Source of the DNA: Phyto melanocephala
Taxonomy: Eukaryota > Arthropoda > Insecta > Diptera > Rhinophoridae
Direction: 5' to 3'
NCBI GenBank assembly: GCA_941918925.1
Contig: OW799233.1
Coordinates: 83,148,055 to 83,212,054 of the forward strand
DNA length: 64,000 nucleotides
Position numbers and translations under genes: made by a program. The number at the start of each line of letters is the position of its first letter. Position 1 is the stretch's first letter. This document shows, in pieces, positions 33,165 to 45,250 of this stretch. The notes beneath the pieces were generated by a model. The model was not told the origin of the DNA, searched no databases, and was given only the letters and a program-made list of their open reading frames with translations.

Positions 33165-34008
33165 TACTAGAAAAGCCCGGCGCGCGTTGCTACGCCCCTT
33201 AATGAATAAAAATGCATTCTGAATTTTAATTTAATATCAAGTGCAAAAAGCTAAAAATTAAAAATTTTTTTAATGGGCGTGGCACTGCCCACATTTCTAA
33301 TCAAGAAATTGTAAAGTCTTGATAACTCAATATGTGTGCAAAGTTTCACAAAAATCGGTCAGAGAAAGTACCTCAAAATTATAACTTTTTTTATGGGCGT
33401 GGCCCTGCCCACTTCTCCAATCACGAAAATGTAAAGTCCTGACAGCTCAATATGTGTACAAAGTTTCAGAAAAATCGGTCCAGTGTAAGTACCTCAAAAT
33501 TATAACATTTTTTATGGGCGTAGCCCTGCCCACTTTTATAATCATGAAATTATATAGTCATGACAGCTCAATAGGCGTGCAAAGTTTCACAAAAATCGAT
33601 CCAGTGCAAGTACCTCAAAATTATAACTTTTTTTATGGGCGTACCCCTGCCCACTTTTATAATCATGAAATTATATAGTCATGACAGCTCAATAGGCGTG
33701 CAAAGTTTCACAAAAATCGATCCAGTGCAAGTACCTCAAAACTATAACTTCTTTTGTAAGCGTGGCCCTGCCCACTTTTCCAATCACGAAAATGTAAAGT
33801 CCTGACAGCTCAATATGTGTGCAAAGTTTCAAAAAAAAAATTGGTCAAGTGCAAGTAGCTAAAAATTATAACAAATTTTTTATGGGCGTGGCCCCGCCCA
33901 CTTTTTTTCACCCATAAACACATGCCAAAGTTTGATTACGATCGGTTTTACAGCTTCGGAGTCTATAGCTAACACACACACACAGAGTTTCACTTATATA
34001 TATAGATG
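33165..34008 (+). repeat. Module repeat: six ~121-bp units, CA tail, TATATATAGAT end
   Basis: The start is ACTAGAAAAGCCCGGCGCGC-type, then GTTGCTACGCCCC. Anchors TGGGCGTGGC recur at about 33274, 33394, 33515, 33636, 33757 and 33882. Each unit carries CCTGCCCACTT, AATGTAAAGTC-TGACAGCTCAATA, GTGCAAAGTTTCACAAAAAT and a CGGTC-CAGTG-AAGTA block. The end is (CA)n, AGAGTTTCACTT, TATATATAGAT. The 75-codon frame at 33454-33678 spans two units and is a by-product. Confidence 0.8.
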
Positions 34009-34208
34009 AAGTACATACATATATAAGTATGTGTTCTGCATAACATAAAATGTTAAGAATAAAAAAGCGAATTTTTTACCCTTTTCTCTTATCCGAAGTT
34101 AAGATTAAGGACATCCATGTAAAGTGGTTTTTTCTTCTTCTTTTTGAATATTTGTACACTATAAAAATTCGCTCACATTTTCCCAAACTCATTCTCATAA
34201 CAAACTAC

Positions 34209-34552
34209 ATATGTGACAGCGCATACAGAAAGGGACCTAAGGGTAAAAACAGGTTTTGTTCAGGAGAGCCATTTTAAAGATTAAATGATTTTTCTATTTT
34301 TTTTTTAATTGTTCATAAGGAAAAAAATAAATTTTTTGTAGTTTCGTAAAATCAAGTTAATTTAGTAGGGTCCCTTTCTATTTGCGCTTAGAATCGTCGA
34401 CTTCACTTTTATAAAACGCGCATATCTCTGGGAGGGAACACTTTTGGGTCATGGGATCGGTCTCATTCGATGCTCAGATGTTGTCCACATAAAAAAAAAA
34501 GTGAAAATTGTTTTTTATCCTTAGGTCCCTTTCTCTATGCGATGTCACATAT
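34209..34552. repeat. 344-bp MITE with ~40-bp inverted ends
   Basis: The left end is ATATGTGACAGCGCATACAG then AAAGGGACCTAAGG; the right end is its inverse with a few changes (CCTTAGGTCCCTTTCTCTAT then GCGATGTCACATAT). Interior A/T-rich, no frame. TA at the tips may be the target duplication. Superfamily open. Confidence 0.75.
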
Positions 34553-35187
34553 AATGTTTTATAAATGCACATAAGGAAGCCATTAGCATCAGAATTATGA
34601 ACAAACTTTTAATGCAACCTCTTTAAAAATAAGAGCAAAACCATAGAAGAACTGGATAATTGTTCCATCTAAATGTATGTGAATGTGTATGGGAAAATAA
34701 AATTTTGAGCCAACAAAATATAAATTAAAGGTAAGGAATTATATAAATTCACCAAATGTTGATTCAAACTCACAGTAAATCTAAATACCTTTGAATAGTA
34801 TTAAAATCGCATTTGTATCGTCTATTGCAAATATTTTTGGCTAAAAACACAACACAAGTATAATTGACTTAATAATTGTTTATTTGTTTTGTGAGTGTAT
34901 TGCATTCTATGTGATTGGGTAGGAGTAGCCTGGTAATTGTGTAAATATTAAAATACAATTTATAATTACAGGATTAAGTGAATATGCTTGTCACGTTCAT
35001 TTTGGTTGTTAGAAAAATAATTATTTAGACGAGATTTACATAAGGTCGACACCTAATTTTTAACTGCCTTATTAACAAAATAACTAACCCACTTACCCAG
35101 ATTTGTAATGTTATAGATATGCGGATACTAATATTTACTAAAAACGGGAATTTCCACACTATCCTTTTGAAACTACCACAATATTTA
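34553..35187. other. AT-rich non-coding DNA
   Basis: Nothing recognised. Confidence 0.45.
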
Positions 35188-35729
35188 AAGGGTCCGCTAA
35201 ATAACTTCTTTTTTTTTGAAAATGCTGTAGCTTCAGCTGTATGGCACGTAGCGCCGTCCTGTTGAAACCAAATGTTGCCAGTATCCTCCTCTTCAATTTT
35301 TGTGAACAAAAATTAGTTCAACATGGCCCGATAACAATCGCCATTGACTACGGCCACTCCTTGCTCATTTTCGAAGGAAAATGGCCTAATTATGCCACTG
35401 GACCAAAATCCCCAACAAACAGTGCCTCGTTTTGTGTGTATCGGCTTTTCAATGTATGCGTGCGGGTTTTCTGTGCCCCAAATGTGACAATTTTGCTTGT
35501 TTACATACCCACCAAGATCAAAATGAGCTTCATCTGAAAAGATGATTTTTTTGGCAAAATCGGCCAAAGTAATGTCGCAATATTTCCCAGCGTTGTTCAA
35601 GCGTATACACAACCATATTCGTTCAGCGAAAGGATAAAACTAATTATCTGTCAAATTAGACATGAGCTAAGTGTTACCATTCACGAAATAAGTACTAGTT
35701 GAAACTAAAACGTTAGATGGCGGACCCAT
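35188..35729 (-). mobile_element. Deleted Tc1/mariner element, copy D
   Basis: The longest copy here (542 bp). On the minus strand the transposase fragment is open from 35612 (MCIRLNNAGKYCDITLADFA start) through DEAHFDLGGYVNKQNC, meets one in-frame TAA at 35315-35313 in place of a Glu codon, then continues in the same frame with FTKIEEEDTGNIWFQQDGA and CHTAEAT. After that the 3' terminus follows directly, so the last part of the catalytic domain is missing, as in the other copies. TA flanks (35186-35187, 35730-35731); the 5' terminus has one changed base. Confidence 0.88.
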
Positions 35730-38288
35730 TATTATCATGGGAACTGTGTGTGTGTGTGTACAATTATTAAGCTAATAATATATGACCAAAATTTGAGCAG
35801 TTTTTAACAATAGCAAAAAAATGTATATGCTGTCATTTTTAACTACTTCGGATTGTTAAAATATTTAACTACATATTTTAAATATTAGTTGTAACAATTA
35901 AATGAAAATATTTAAAATGTACCGAAATATATCCCTTCTTTCTACTTTATTTTTATTTTTTCCGAATATTAAATTTAACTTCTTTTAAAGTTCTTTTTTG
36001 TTGTGAACCTATTTAATATTTACAAAAAAATTAAATAGAATATTGATATTCACAATCGTTTCATGTTCAACTGTATTCGGCAAAAAAGCAAGAATAAAAA
36101 ACTGTTAAATGTAAAATTTTATGTTTTCATGTAAATTACAATGCGATTGCATTTGTTGTTTTATTCGAACATGTCACTAATAAAATTTTATTACTATTTT
36201 ATATCAGACCATCCATAAAAATGTTACGGAACACGTACCACGCAACCACCATAATAGAATTTTATTTGTGTAAATGTTTTTAATAAGAAATTATAACTTT
36301 AAAGCATGAAGTGAAAAAATGTATGTACATACATACACACACAATTATTTTTAAATTGCGTTTGAAATTATTAGGTAAATATTTAATTTTTATGCGGGCT
36401 TACTTCTTTTCATTTTTTTGTTGTTAACATAAAAAAGTCATCATAAAGTTGATTTTGAATATTGTAAATTTTTGTATTAACCGAGGTTTGCTTTTTCTCA
36501 AGATTCTTTTTTTACTTTCTCTTCCTAATTTCACACATGTGATGAAAATTTTTCTTCAATTTATTCTTTTTATAAAATAGTAAATATTTACAAGCCATTT
36601 TTTCCGCACCGCTAGATATTCTACTATTTTAGTTAAAGGGGTTTACCAACATGCATCTACTTTTCATTTTTAACAAATTTTTTTTCAGACAATTACTTAA
36701 AAAAATATGTAAGTAGTGGATATAACAGTTTTTATTTTTTGTTTTAAACTATGGGGGGCTTTTTATACTGCAAAATTTAAAAAAAAAACAAGAAAATTGT
36801 TGAAATGTGTGTAAAATTTGGTTAGTAATAAAAAAAGATTCGAAAATTCCCAAAAATTTTGTATCAATTCCATATGTTTCTCTTAGTAAATATTTTCGCA
36901 CTTAAAAGGTTTTGCAATAAGAGTGATATGATTTCTTTAAAAACAAACACACTTATTGTTAATTAAAATTCAAAACTTTTTTATTTAATGTGAACTACAA
37001 TCGATACAACTAAGTTCTAAATAAAACGTCATTCAAATGGCCTCTGCGACTTTTTCTGCAGTAAAGAATTCGATGAACCCAATTTTCAAGCACTCATCGT
37101 CAATTTAAATTCTTTATTTCTAAATCCCGTGCCCCTCATTTCTATGTTTTTAAATTAAGTAAAAAGTGTAATTGTTTGCAGTCTTACCATATTGAAATAC
37201 ACACTCTTTCTAATGCAATTTCTCTAACGTTTTAATCCTTTGTATTCAAGGTGAAGGCAATAATCGCTGATTTTTATTTGCTTAAGAATATCTCAAATCA
37301 AAGTAACAAATTGTTGTTAATAAAATATTAATAAAATTGTATTAAGGTAAAAACTGTTTATCGGCCAGTTTCAAAAGTTTAAACTTGGTTTTTACCATCT
37401 TGTTATATACTTCACCTGTGGCGCCAGAGCTTTTCCATTCCGGTCGTAATTTTCAGCAATATTCATTTCTGTCCCCATAAATTATACAATTTTTTTTTTA
37501 AGTCGATTGAATTGTGTCCCTCTGTTCAATTATGAATTAAAATTAACTTTCAAAAAGCCCCACATGTTGCACAGACCTCTATATGATACAAAATTTTTAA
37601 AAATGCCTGGGAATAAATTAGTTCAATCATGCTATAGCTTTTCAAAATATGAGCAAACAAAAACAATTTCCTCTATTTTGTCCCATAAGTTTGCTCTCAA
37701 AGGTATATTTTTTCAGTCCTCGGATAATTTATAGATATGTCTGTTACTATTTTGATTAAATTTGATATGACTTTACGGCTTTTCATAATTTGGAAAAATC
37801 GGCCTCTAATCGGCAAAGTTATAGGGCAAAATAATTTTAGAAAAATATATATTTCTAAACAAATCAAGTTCCTAAAACTTCCTATTCTTTGGCGTTACGA
37901 CGCCAAATTGCAGACCGTATTCCTAAAAATTATTTTTAAAAAGACTAACAAGTTGGTTTGAAACTAACTGAGATATAAGAACAACAATAATACAACGGCT
38001 TAAGTACTTTTTCTATAACTTATTAACGAAATATTTTTTTTTTCAGATTCTGCACAACCGAAAGGATAAATAAAAGAGCTTGAGTAGTAGAATATATTTA
38101 TTCATAAACTATTTCTAATTGATAGGGCAGTGTATGTCTGTCATTCCATTATCCACGTTATGTAGGATAGTTTTACAAAAAAACATAAATAATAAGGCAT
38201 AAAACAATTTTTAAATTATAAAAATTAAAATTACATATATGTATATAAAACAATTACGTATAAATAGAAAAAAAAAAATAAAAATTTT
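35730..38288. other. AT-rich non-coding DNA with decayed repeat pieces
   Basis: 37025-37100 is GC-richer and open on both strands (plus: MASATFSAVKNS; minus: DDECLKIGFIEFF). It has no clear splice limits and may be an old coding relic. 37660-37990 carries fragments of the DINE-1-like family (ATCGGC-AAAGTTATAGG and AACTGAGATATAAG, also seen near 32500). A 20-base segment at 36690-36709 with perfect splice sites is too short to credit. Confidence 0.35.
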
Positions 38289-38325
38289 CTGTTGGGTGTA
38301 GCGAAGCGCACCGGGTTGAATATAG
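38289..38325 (-). repeat. Start of a module repeat (truncated)
   Basis: In reverse this reads AACCCGGTGCGCTTCGCTAC then ACCCAACAG, the same beginning as the repeats at 19882 and 33165. The modules and tail are absent. Confidence 0.5.
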
Positions 38326-39005
38326 AAGATCGGTTGCTAATGTTTTGTTGTTGTTGGTGGTAAGAAACAAAAGAAATCTTAAATTTAACATTTTGAAAAA
38401 TCATACAAATATGACCATACGAAGTACAATGAAAATCAGCTTAAGACTTTTGAGTAGGTATGTGTTATGTAAATTGTTTAAAAAATGTCAAAATGTATTA
38501 TATTGTACATACATACCGTTTAATATTACAATAATATGGAATTAAGATTTTCAACAGGAATTAAATATTTTTTCAACCTACATAAATTCAATAACGTTTA
38601 AAACTGTATTTTCTAATTAGTTTTCTATTTTTCAATAGAAACGAAAATTCTTTCCAAATTAATTTATGCGCAGATTTGTTTTTTATCAAAATTAACATCT
38701 TTGATAACATTCTTTTAAAAAAATTTAAACTCACAAATGTATATCAGTGGACTACAGCATAAAAATATCTTAATGGCTTTATAGTTGGAGCAGAAGCTGT
38801 ATCTTATTAGTAATAAAATCATAAATTAATTTAAATTTTTATTTCTTTATTTAACTCAGCACAACATTATCAGTAATTGAGATATACAATGACACTGTCT
38901 AGACTAAAGCTAAAATTACTTGCTTTAATATGTGGCAAATACATAAATACGCTCATTCATGGGGATTTTCAAATGAATCATAACTGATTACGAATGCGAC
39001 CTGTG
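38326..39005. other. AT-rich non-coding DNA
   Basis: Nothing recognised. Confidence 0.4.
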
Positions 39006-39130
39006 TGTCAATTTTGATTTTGTGAAACTGTGAAATGAAAAGTTTTTACAGAAAAAGGTATTGAGGCACCATTAAATATGACAAACAAAAACTTTTAATA
39101 TCACAGTTTTACAGATCGAGAATTGCCAAC
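39006..39130. repeat. MITE-like repeat, GGGCTYAATTCTC family, copy 2
   Basis: The left arm has TTTTGTGAAACTGTGAAATG and AAAAGTTTTTACAG; the right arm has AACAAAAACTTTTAATATCA, CAGTTTTACAG and GAGAATTG. The arms correspond to those of 3932-4060. The outermost GGGCT bases are changed. Confidence 0.6.
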
Positions 39131-40002
39131 CCGTTCATCTTTTTAATAATCAAACTTTATATAATTCGATCAATACGATTCAACTCTTTAATGTTTATAA
39201 GTAGTTGATCAAAATCTAACCATAGAAGATTATTAATAAATCGACCGAGACAAGAACAACATATCGTGTTTCGTAAGTTATTGTGTTTTATGTGACATAT
39301 GAAAGCATGAAATACATATAGAATACAATAATTTACGAACGACGATATGATTTTGTTTTTTTTACTAACGGTGAGTAGATATATAAGATAATTGTACAAA
39401 ATATAGAAACTTGTTGCAGTATACTGTTTGAGTATTAAACTATTGTACTTTAAACACATTTCACAAAATGAAAATAAACAAGTTTGTGATTATTGATGGC
39501 GAAATATGATGGCATATTTATAATTAATTTCGGAATCTACTAGTAATAACCCATGTTGATTTTGTTTGTAATGGGACTCAAACTTAATAAGCCAATACAA
39601 AACAGCTAAAACAATAATTGTCTTGACAAGATACACTATTTAAATAACAACAATTGAATGCAAATTTACACGGGACTAAACAATAAATAAAATGTTCTTA
39701 TTACGATAAAATTTCTTCCAACAAGTTTTTAATTAAGAGCTCTTAAATTAATTAGTGCTGCTTAGTGGGGATATTAATTCATTGTTTCAACTGTATGATT
39801 GTTTTTAAATTTGACAAATATTAGTTAAGCTACTTAAGCATTTAAATGTTAAAACATATTTTAACTTCATTATAAGCTCAAAAATATAACTAAAATTTAG
39901 AAAAAAAAAACGATTTTTATTAGTTTTTTAACAATCGAGGACTGAACTGGAAGGATAATAAAATTCAAATCAGCTTTATTTACCAATACAAAATGGCATA
40001 TA

Positions 40003-40008
<6 letters not shown>
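39131..40008. other. AT-rich non-coding DNA
   Basis: A 100-codon minus frame (39157-39459) is Ile/Asn/Lys-rich with no domain. Nothing else seen. Confidence 0.4.

Positions 40009-40038
<30 letters not shown>
40009..40038. repeat. (AT)n microsatellite
   Basis: About 15 uninterrupted AT units. Confidence 0.95.
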
Positions 40039-40042
<4 letters not shown>

Positions 40043-40084
40043 GTTCAAATCTAGTAATTACAACTATTCCCATAAATCCACTCA

Positions 40085-40310
40085 ATTTTGGTATCAAATG
40101 AAATGGCGTTAACGCTCAAATAAAACAAACTTTAAAAAATATGAAATGCAATTTGGCGTCCGAATCAAAATAGTGAATAAATCAATATAGATATGAAATG
40201 AAAGGGCTTGACTAGTAGAAATTATGTAAAAATTCATAATCAAGAATAGCATCACAAATAATGAAGCCAAATGGCGTATAACATTAAATCTGAAATCTTA
40301 GATACTTTGC
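40085..40310 (+). repeat. Fragment of the GCCATTT DINE-1-like subfamily
   Basis: In reverse orientation to 7.1-8.2 kb it shows AATGAAATGGCGTTAAC, GAAATGAAAGGGCTTGAC and CCAAATGGCGTATAACATTA, the complements of the GCCATTT and CAAGCCCTTTTATTT blocks. Both ends are lost. Confidence 0.5.
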
Positions 40311-40436
40311 GATGAGGTTTTTGAAATTTTGCAAACCAGTTTTAAAGTTAGGACAAAAATTCAATAGCATATCAACAACGCTTGTGAAATCGTATGAATA
40401 GAATATTGAACCGAAAAAATCAATATACTGTGTACG

Positions 40437-40474
40437 TATAGACAATTGAATTAGACCTTATTCAATTGTCTATA
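40437..40474. other. Perfect 15-bp hairpin
   Basis: TATAGACAATTGAAT (40437-40451), an 8-base loop TAGACCTT, and the exact inverse ATTCAATTGTCTATA (40460-40474). No repeat family recognised around it. Confidence 0.8.
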
Positions 40475-41132
40475 CCAAAACCATATTTAAAGAATTGGAA
40501 TTTTAAAAAAAGTCTTTTTAATGAAGTTATTATAAAATTTTTTAATAAATTGGTATTATTTGCTCTTTAAATCATTAACAACTTTAAATTCTTTGACTGT
40601 GTTAATTTAACAAATTTTTTAATGCTTTTTAAACATTAACGTAAAGTTGAACATTACATTGGACAGTGCGAATTGAAATATTCGAAGAAAAGTAAAAAAA
40701 ATGTGTTATCTATATATGTAAGGCGCTACAACGAATTAACTTTGAGCACCTTGGGTGTGAAAAAACTTAAGCAAGTCTTCATATTAAGTCTTAAGGCTAT
40801 ATAGAGATATTCCAAGTTTAAAGAAAATATAAACTGTAGAGTGGATCTTATATATTTGTTATCATTTGCCCCACTGTGCACTATAATGTAAATAAATAAA
40901 ATAAACAAATAAAATAAATTGCTTTCCTTTGCGAATATGAAAATTATATACTTAAAAGAACATGACAATCAATATATTAATATTTCAATTTAACTCGCCC
41001 GCTACTGCTTGTTTAAATTGATAATAAAATTGACTATATTGCATATTTAACGTTTTTGTCGATTAATTTTTTTATTTACAAATTTATGATTTTGTTATTC
41101 GACATTATTGTATTTAAACGACTTGTATGAAA
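40475..41132. other. AT-rich non-coding DNA
   Basis: An 80-codon minus frame (40726-40968) has no recognisable features. Nothing else seen. Confidence 0.4.
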
Positions 41133-43050
41133 ACAAGTAAGAGCACTATATTCGGCTGTGCCGAATCTTTTATACCCACCACCAATTTTGTGTACATTTA
41201 AAGCACAATATTTATTATTTTGTTAATCGCTATGGAATAATCTCTTTATAATAAAATATGTGTCACTTTCTTTGTAGAGGGTGGTTAAATTTTAAGGGCC
41301 CATGTTGAAGGTGAACTAAACCTAGTCTTTAAATTTGTTTTCTGCATTTCACTTGATATTTCTCAATCTCAAACTTACTCAATTTGATCCGTGGAAAGAT
41401 ACGCAAATGAGCAACGCTTTAAAGTAATTTAGGTTTTTTATAAAAATGAGCGTTCAAATCAAAATGCATTTTGTGCACTTCGTAATTCAACATAATCGTT
41501 CAAATTCGTCCACAATCGGGAGAATTGTAAAAAAATATTTAAATTTCTGCAAAACAGGTATGCAAATGTTAGAAAATCTGTGAATGCCTTGTTAGTTCGT
41601 TGAATGGGAACTATTGCTGTTTTTAGCGATAGTGTGGCAAAACAGCAGTCAACCTCGACTCATCATCATGCCCAACAATTGAGCATCAACATTGTCATTG
41701 AAAATTTTTACCATCACATACAGAAGTGGCGCCAGGAATGGGGTGCCATTTGGCCGATATTTTGTTAAATACATAATTGAACCATACAACTATTATCATT
41801 ATAAAAAGAAATGATAATAACTTCTTAAATAATTTGTGTTTTATTTAAAATCAACATCGGCCCTTAAAATTTAACCACCCTTAATTACTTCGATATGATA
41901 GTAAAATGTTTTCGTAAATTTAGTCTTTAAGTGAAAGAGAGCGTTAAAGTAGACGTGTCAATAAAGTTTCTGCTTATAAGCACAGCTTAGATATTTCAAT
42001 ATAGTCCTTTATTATCCCAAAAACTTTTTCAAGAGAGAAATTACGTAAATTTAAGATAAACCGTTATACGGGAGGTAGGCGTTAAAGTGGGCGTGTCACC
42101 TACATTTTTTTTCATAACAATTACATTGGTTAGAAGGATATATGTAGCAAATTTCATCATCATACCTCTAACTTTGGTGGTTTTATGAGCTATTAAATTT
42201 CAATAACGGTAGATAACGTGAAAAGTGTGCGTTATAGTAGGCGTGTCAAAGTAGTTTTTGCGAATGAGTACAACTTAGATGTTTCAATATAGCCCTTTAT
42301 TACTCCAAAATCTTTATTAATAGAGAAATTATATGAATTTAAGTTAAAACGTTATATGGGAGGTGGGCGTAAAAGTGGGCGTGGCACCTTGATTTTCTGA
42401 CACAGTAATGACATTGCCTAAAAGGATGTACGTAGCAAATTTTATCATCATACCTCTAATTTTGGTGGTTTTATGAGCTTTTAAATTTCATTAACGGTAT
42501 ATAACGTGAAAAGTGGGCGTTATAGTAGGCGTGTCAAAGTTGTTTTTTCTAATGAGCAGAACATAGATGTTTCAATATAGTCCTTTATTATTCCAAAATC
42601 TTTATTAATAGAGAAATTATATGAATTTCAGTTAAAACGTTATATGGGAGGTGGGCGTAAAAGTGGGCGTGGCACCTTGATTTTCTGACACAATAATGAC
42701 ATTGCCAAGAAGGATATATGTAGCAAATTTGATCATCATAAATCTAATTTTGGCGGTTTTATGAGCTTTTAAATTTCATTAACGGTATATAACGTGAAAA
42801 GTGGGCGTTATAGTAGGCGTGTCAAAGTTGTTTTTTCTAATGAGCAGAACATAGATGTTTCAATATAGTCCTTTATTATTCCAAAATCTTTATTAATAGA
42901 GAAATTATATGAATTTCAGTTAAAACGTTATATGGGAGGTGGGCGTAAAAGTGGGCGTGGCACATTGATTTTCCGTTACAAAAAAGCGTCTCACCAATAA
43001 GCAAAGTGTGCAAAATTTCAGAGTCGTACATCCAATTTTGTTGCGTTATG
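41133..43050 (-). mobile_element. DINE-1-like element F3 (large subfamily), 5'-truncated
   Basis: The 3' end at left is GTAAGAGCACTATATTCGGC with the hairpin and TTTTATACCCACCACC, nearly identical to F2. It contains the nested mariner relic (41277-41882), then three ~288-bp units (anchors GGGAGGTRGGCG at about 42070, 42358, 42646, 42934). It breaks off near 43050 inside the AATTTCAGAGTCGTACAT segment, so the GTCY tract and 5' end are missing. Confidence 0.78.
41277..41882 (+). pseudogene. Mariner relic inside F3
   Basis: Both terminal repeats are present (left AGGGTGGTTAAATTTTAAGG; right inverse TTAAAATTTAACCACCCTT). Between them is a helix-turn-helix remnant around 41448-41530 (residues like NSSTIGRIVKK) joined to the C-terminal part; GGHLAD is degraded by loss of part of the G-run (GGGGTGCCATTTGGCC). 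The catalytic centre is deleted. Same insertion point in the host element as in F2 and F4. Confidence 0.7.
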
Positions 43051-43978
43051 ACTAGAAACCAGCTAACCAGCTTTATTTAAACAAGTAATAATACAACAAT
43101 AAAATGAATTGTTAAAATCAAATAGAAACTAATCAGTTTACAAATATAAGAAGCTGACAAAATAAGTAGTTATGACTTATAATTAATGGATAATTTTTGA
43201 TTTAAAAAATATTCAAAACGTTGCCGCACTTCAGAGTAGAGCTGTAAAACAATCGATAGTACTATTGTTAGTTTTATTTTTAACAGATTACACTATGCAA
43301 CAAATGGCAATTTCTTCTTCCTAAATAACCGCTACATTTTTTAGTCCGCGATAGTCACCTAACTGCAAAAATCATCATATTTTCAAATTCTATGGTAAGA
43401 GTTTTTTTTTAATAAAATTTGAGATTTTTGAAGAGGCTGCTTCATACATCTTGTCGTAATCTTTTAACTACGTTCCGTTTACAAGCTTTAAATTATGCCA
43501 GATTTAAGTTTTTTATATCGTTTTTTGATTAAGCCATATTATGAAAAAATATAAATAAATCCGCAAATTATTTTCTGTGCAGAATCGTAAGTTCAATGAC
43601 GAATCTAAATTACAATAAAGAAAATGTGTGTCTTAAGTACAAAAAATGAATCTTTCATATGTCGTTATTAGGGTTCGATTAAAGTTATATTACAAATAAG
43701 TGTACTTAAAGCGTACAACTACATATACACTTAAAAATCAAGTGTATGTCTTTACCTTTACTCGTTCAGATGCATATTGAATTATAATTTGTAATGGTTT
43801 GATTGAGTGTCAAGCATGTTGTTTAGTGTTTAATAAAAATCCCCGTCTCTAACCGAGACCTATAAAAACAATTTCTCTGAATACTTAATGATAATTTTAT
43901 ATCGAACAAACGCACTGGTTCAAATAAACAAAAGCACCCCAACATTTGGACGCATCATTATCATCATCCACCATCAAC
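43051..43978. other. AT-rich non-coding DNA
   Basis: CCCCGTCTCTAACCGAGACC at about 43842-43860 contains a small GTCTC/GAGAC inverted pair. No gene recognised. Confidence 0.4.
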
Positions 43979-44003
43979 ATGGCCACAATCAACAGTGAAT
44001 TGA
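43979..44003 (+). CDS. Candidate initiator exon, strong Kozak (speculative)
   Basis: CATCAACATGGCC at 43974 fits the fly start-site preference very well and follows a CAT/CCA-rich leader-like stretch. The frame reads MATINSEL and reaches a donor-like GTAAAT at 44004 with one base over (phase 1); without splicing it stops after 16 codons. No homologue recognised. Confidence 0.2.
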
Positions 44004-44370
44004 GTAAATTATCAGTCGAAATTTTTTAGAAGAAGAATACAATTTTTATCGGGGATGAGGTAAATTGCCAAAACTATGTGCAAGATGTGCCATTATTGCA
44101 ATAAAAATGCTTGTAATGATGACTTTAAGTGTCATTCTCTTAAGTGGATTACCTATAAAAAATTTATATAACAATAATAACAGCAACAACATAAAGCTAC
44201 AAAAGTAACAAAAATATAATAATAAGATGTTACCGAAATTATAAACGACTACGTGTATTCGTGTATATTGAACATAACTGAGAATATAATACTTGTTTTC
44301 ACTGCTAAGAAAGCAACACACCATATCGTCTGTTATATAGAGGTACTTAATTTCATCCCTCAACAAACAG

Positions 44371-44429
44371 CAGCAGCATTGACTTCATCAAGAATATATT
44401 AAAGTATCAAGGGCAATGTCAGTGCGAAG
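44371..44429 (+). CDS. Exon-like segment with strong donor (speculative)
   Basis: It follows ATCCCTCAACAAACAG (acceptor) and ends GAAG|GTAAAT. After one leading base the frame reads SSIDFIKNILKYQGQCQCE with one base over (phase 1). An ATG within (ATGTCAGTGCGAAG) offers a different frame. CAG-rich leader DNA could produce this by chance. Confidence 0.2.
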
Positions 44430-45250
44430 GTAAATTTAATGCAGGTATACAGTACACATTCACATGTACTAACAATTTCATACAATCCAGTACAAAAGTT
44501 TTCAGACACTTTTACTTTCTGCATATATTTTTTCTTTTATTTTTTTTTTTGTTGTACATCTGATTCTCTATTAAGTAGTTAATATTAGTTAGCATTAATT
44601 ATAGTTTAAATGAACCAGCAATGAAAGCCGGTTTGTAGATATAACTGTTTAAACATCAATTGAAAAGCCCCTTTTTTGATTATATTAAGTTTCACAAATT
44701 TTAATTATAGATTTAATTTGGCAACATTGAAATGTCTGAAGTAAAATATACGAATGTGCATAAAATGTGCAAAAGGTTAAGAATTCCTTGACCAAACAAT
44801 GTTTCAGCTTAAATGTTTTTGTGTTGAAACAGTCACATTTCATCATGTAAAGATTTTGTAAATAATTTAATGTTCTGTTTTATACAAAGTGTCAGCAAGT
44901 TATTGTATTTTTAAAAATGTTAATTTTTTACATGTACAATTTTTTAAATAAAAAATGAATTAAAAGAACAGTTGATAACAAAATATTGTGGTAAAAAGTC
45001 ACAGCTTTATTGCTTTGTAACAATAATACCGAACATTTGTAGTTTTAAATGCTTTTGAGTATAATGTTTTTAAGATCTAGCTGCCATGGACGTTTACAAA
45101 TCAATTTATAACTATTCACTAATGCATTAATCAAATACTAAAAAAATATATATTTGCGTTATAATAATTTTGTGTATCATGCTAAATGATCTAATTCACA
45201 TACGTTTTGATTATCGTGACTTAATAAATGATAAAATAAAACCAATTAAA
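44430..45250. other. AT-rich non-coding DNA
   Basis: Nothing recognised. A T-run lies near 44526-44552. Confidence 0.4.

Noticed and set aside
33454..33678. 75-codon ORF with internally repeated sequence.
   Set aside because: The repetition is the 121-bp DNA module; the frame is incidental.
37025..37100. Possible exon or transposase end, open on both strands.
   Set aside because: Neither strand gives a recognisable motif or clear boundaries.
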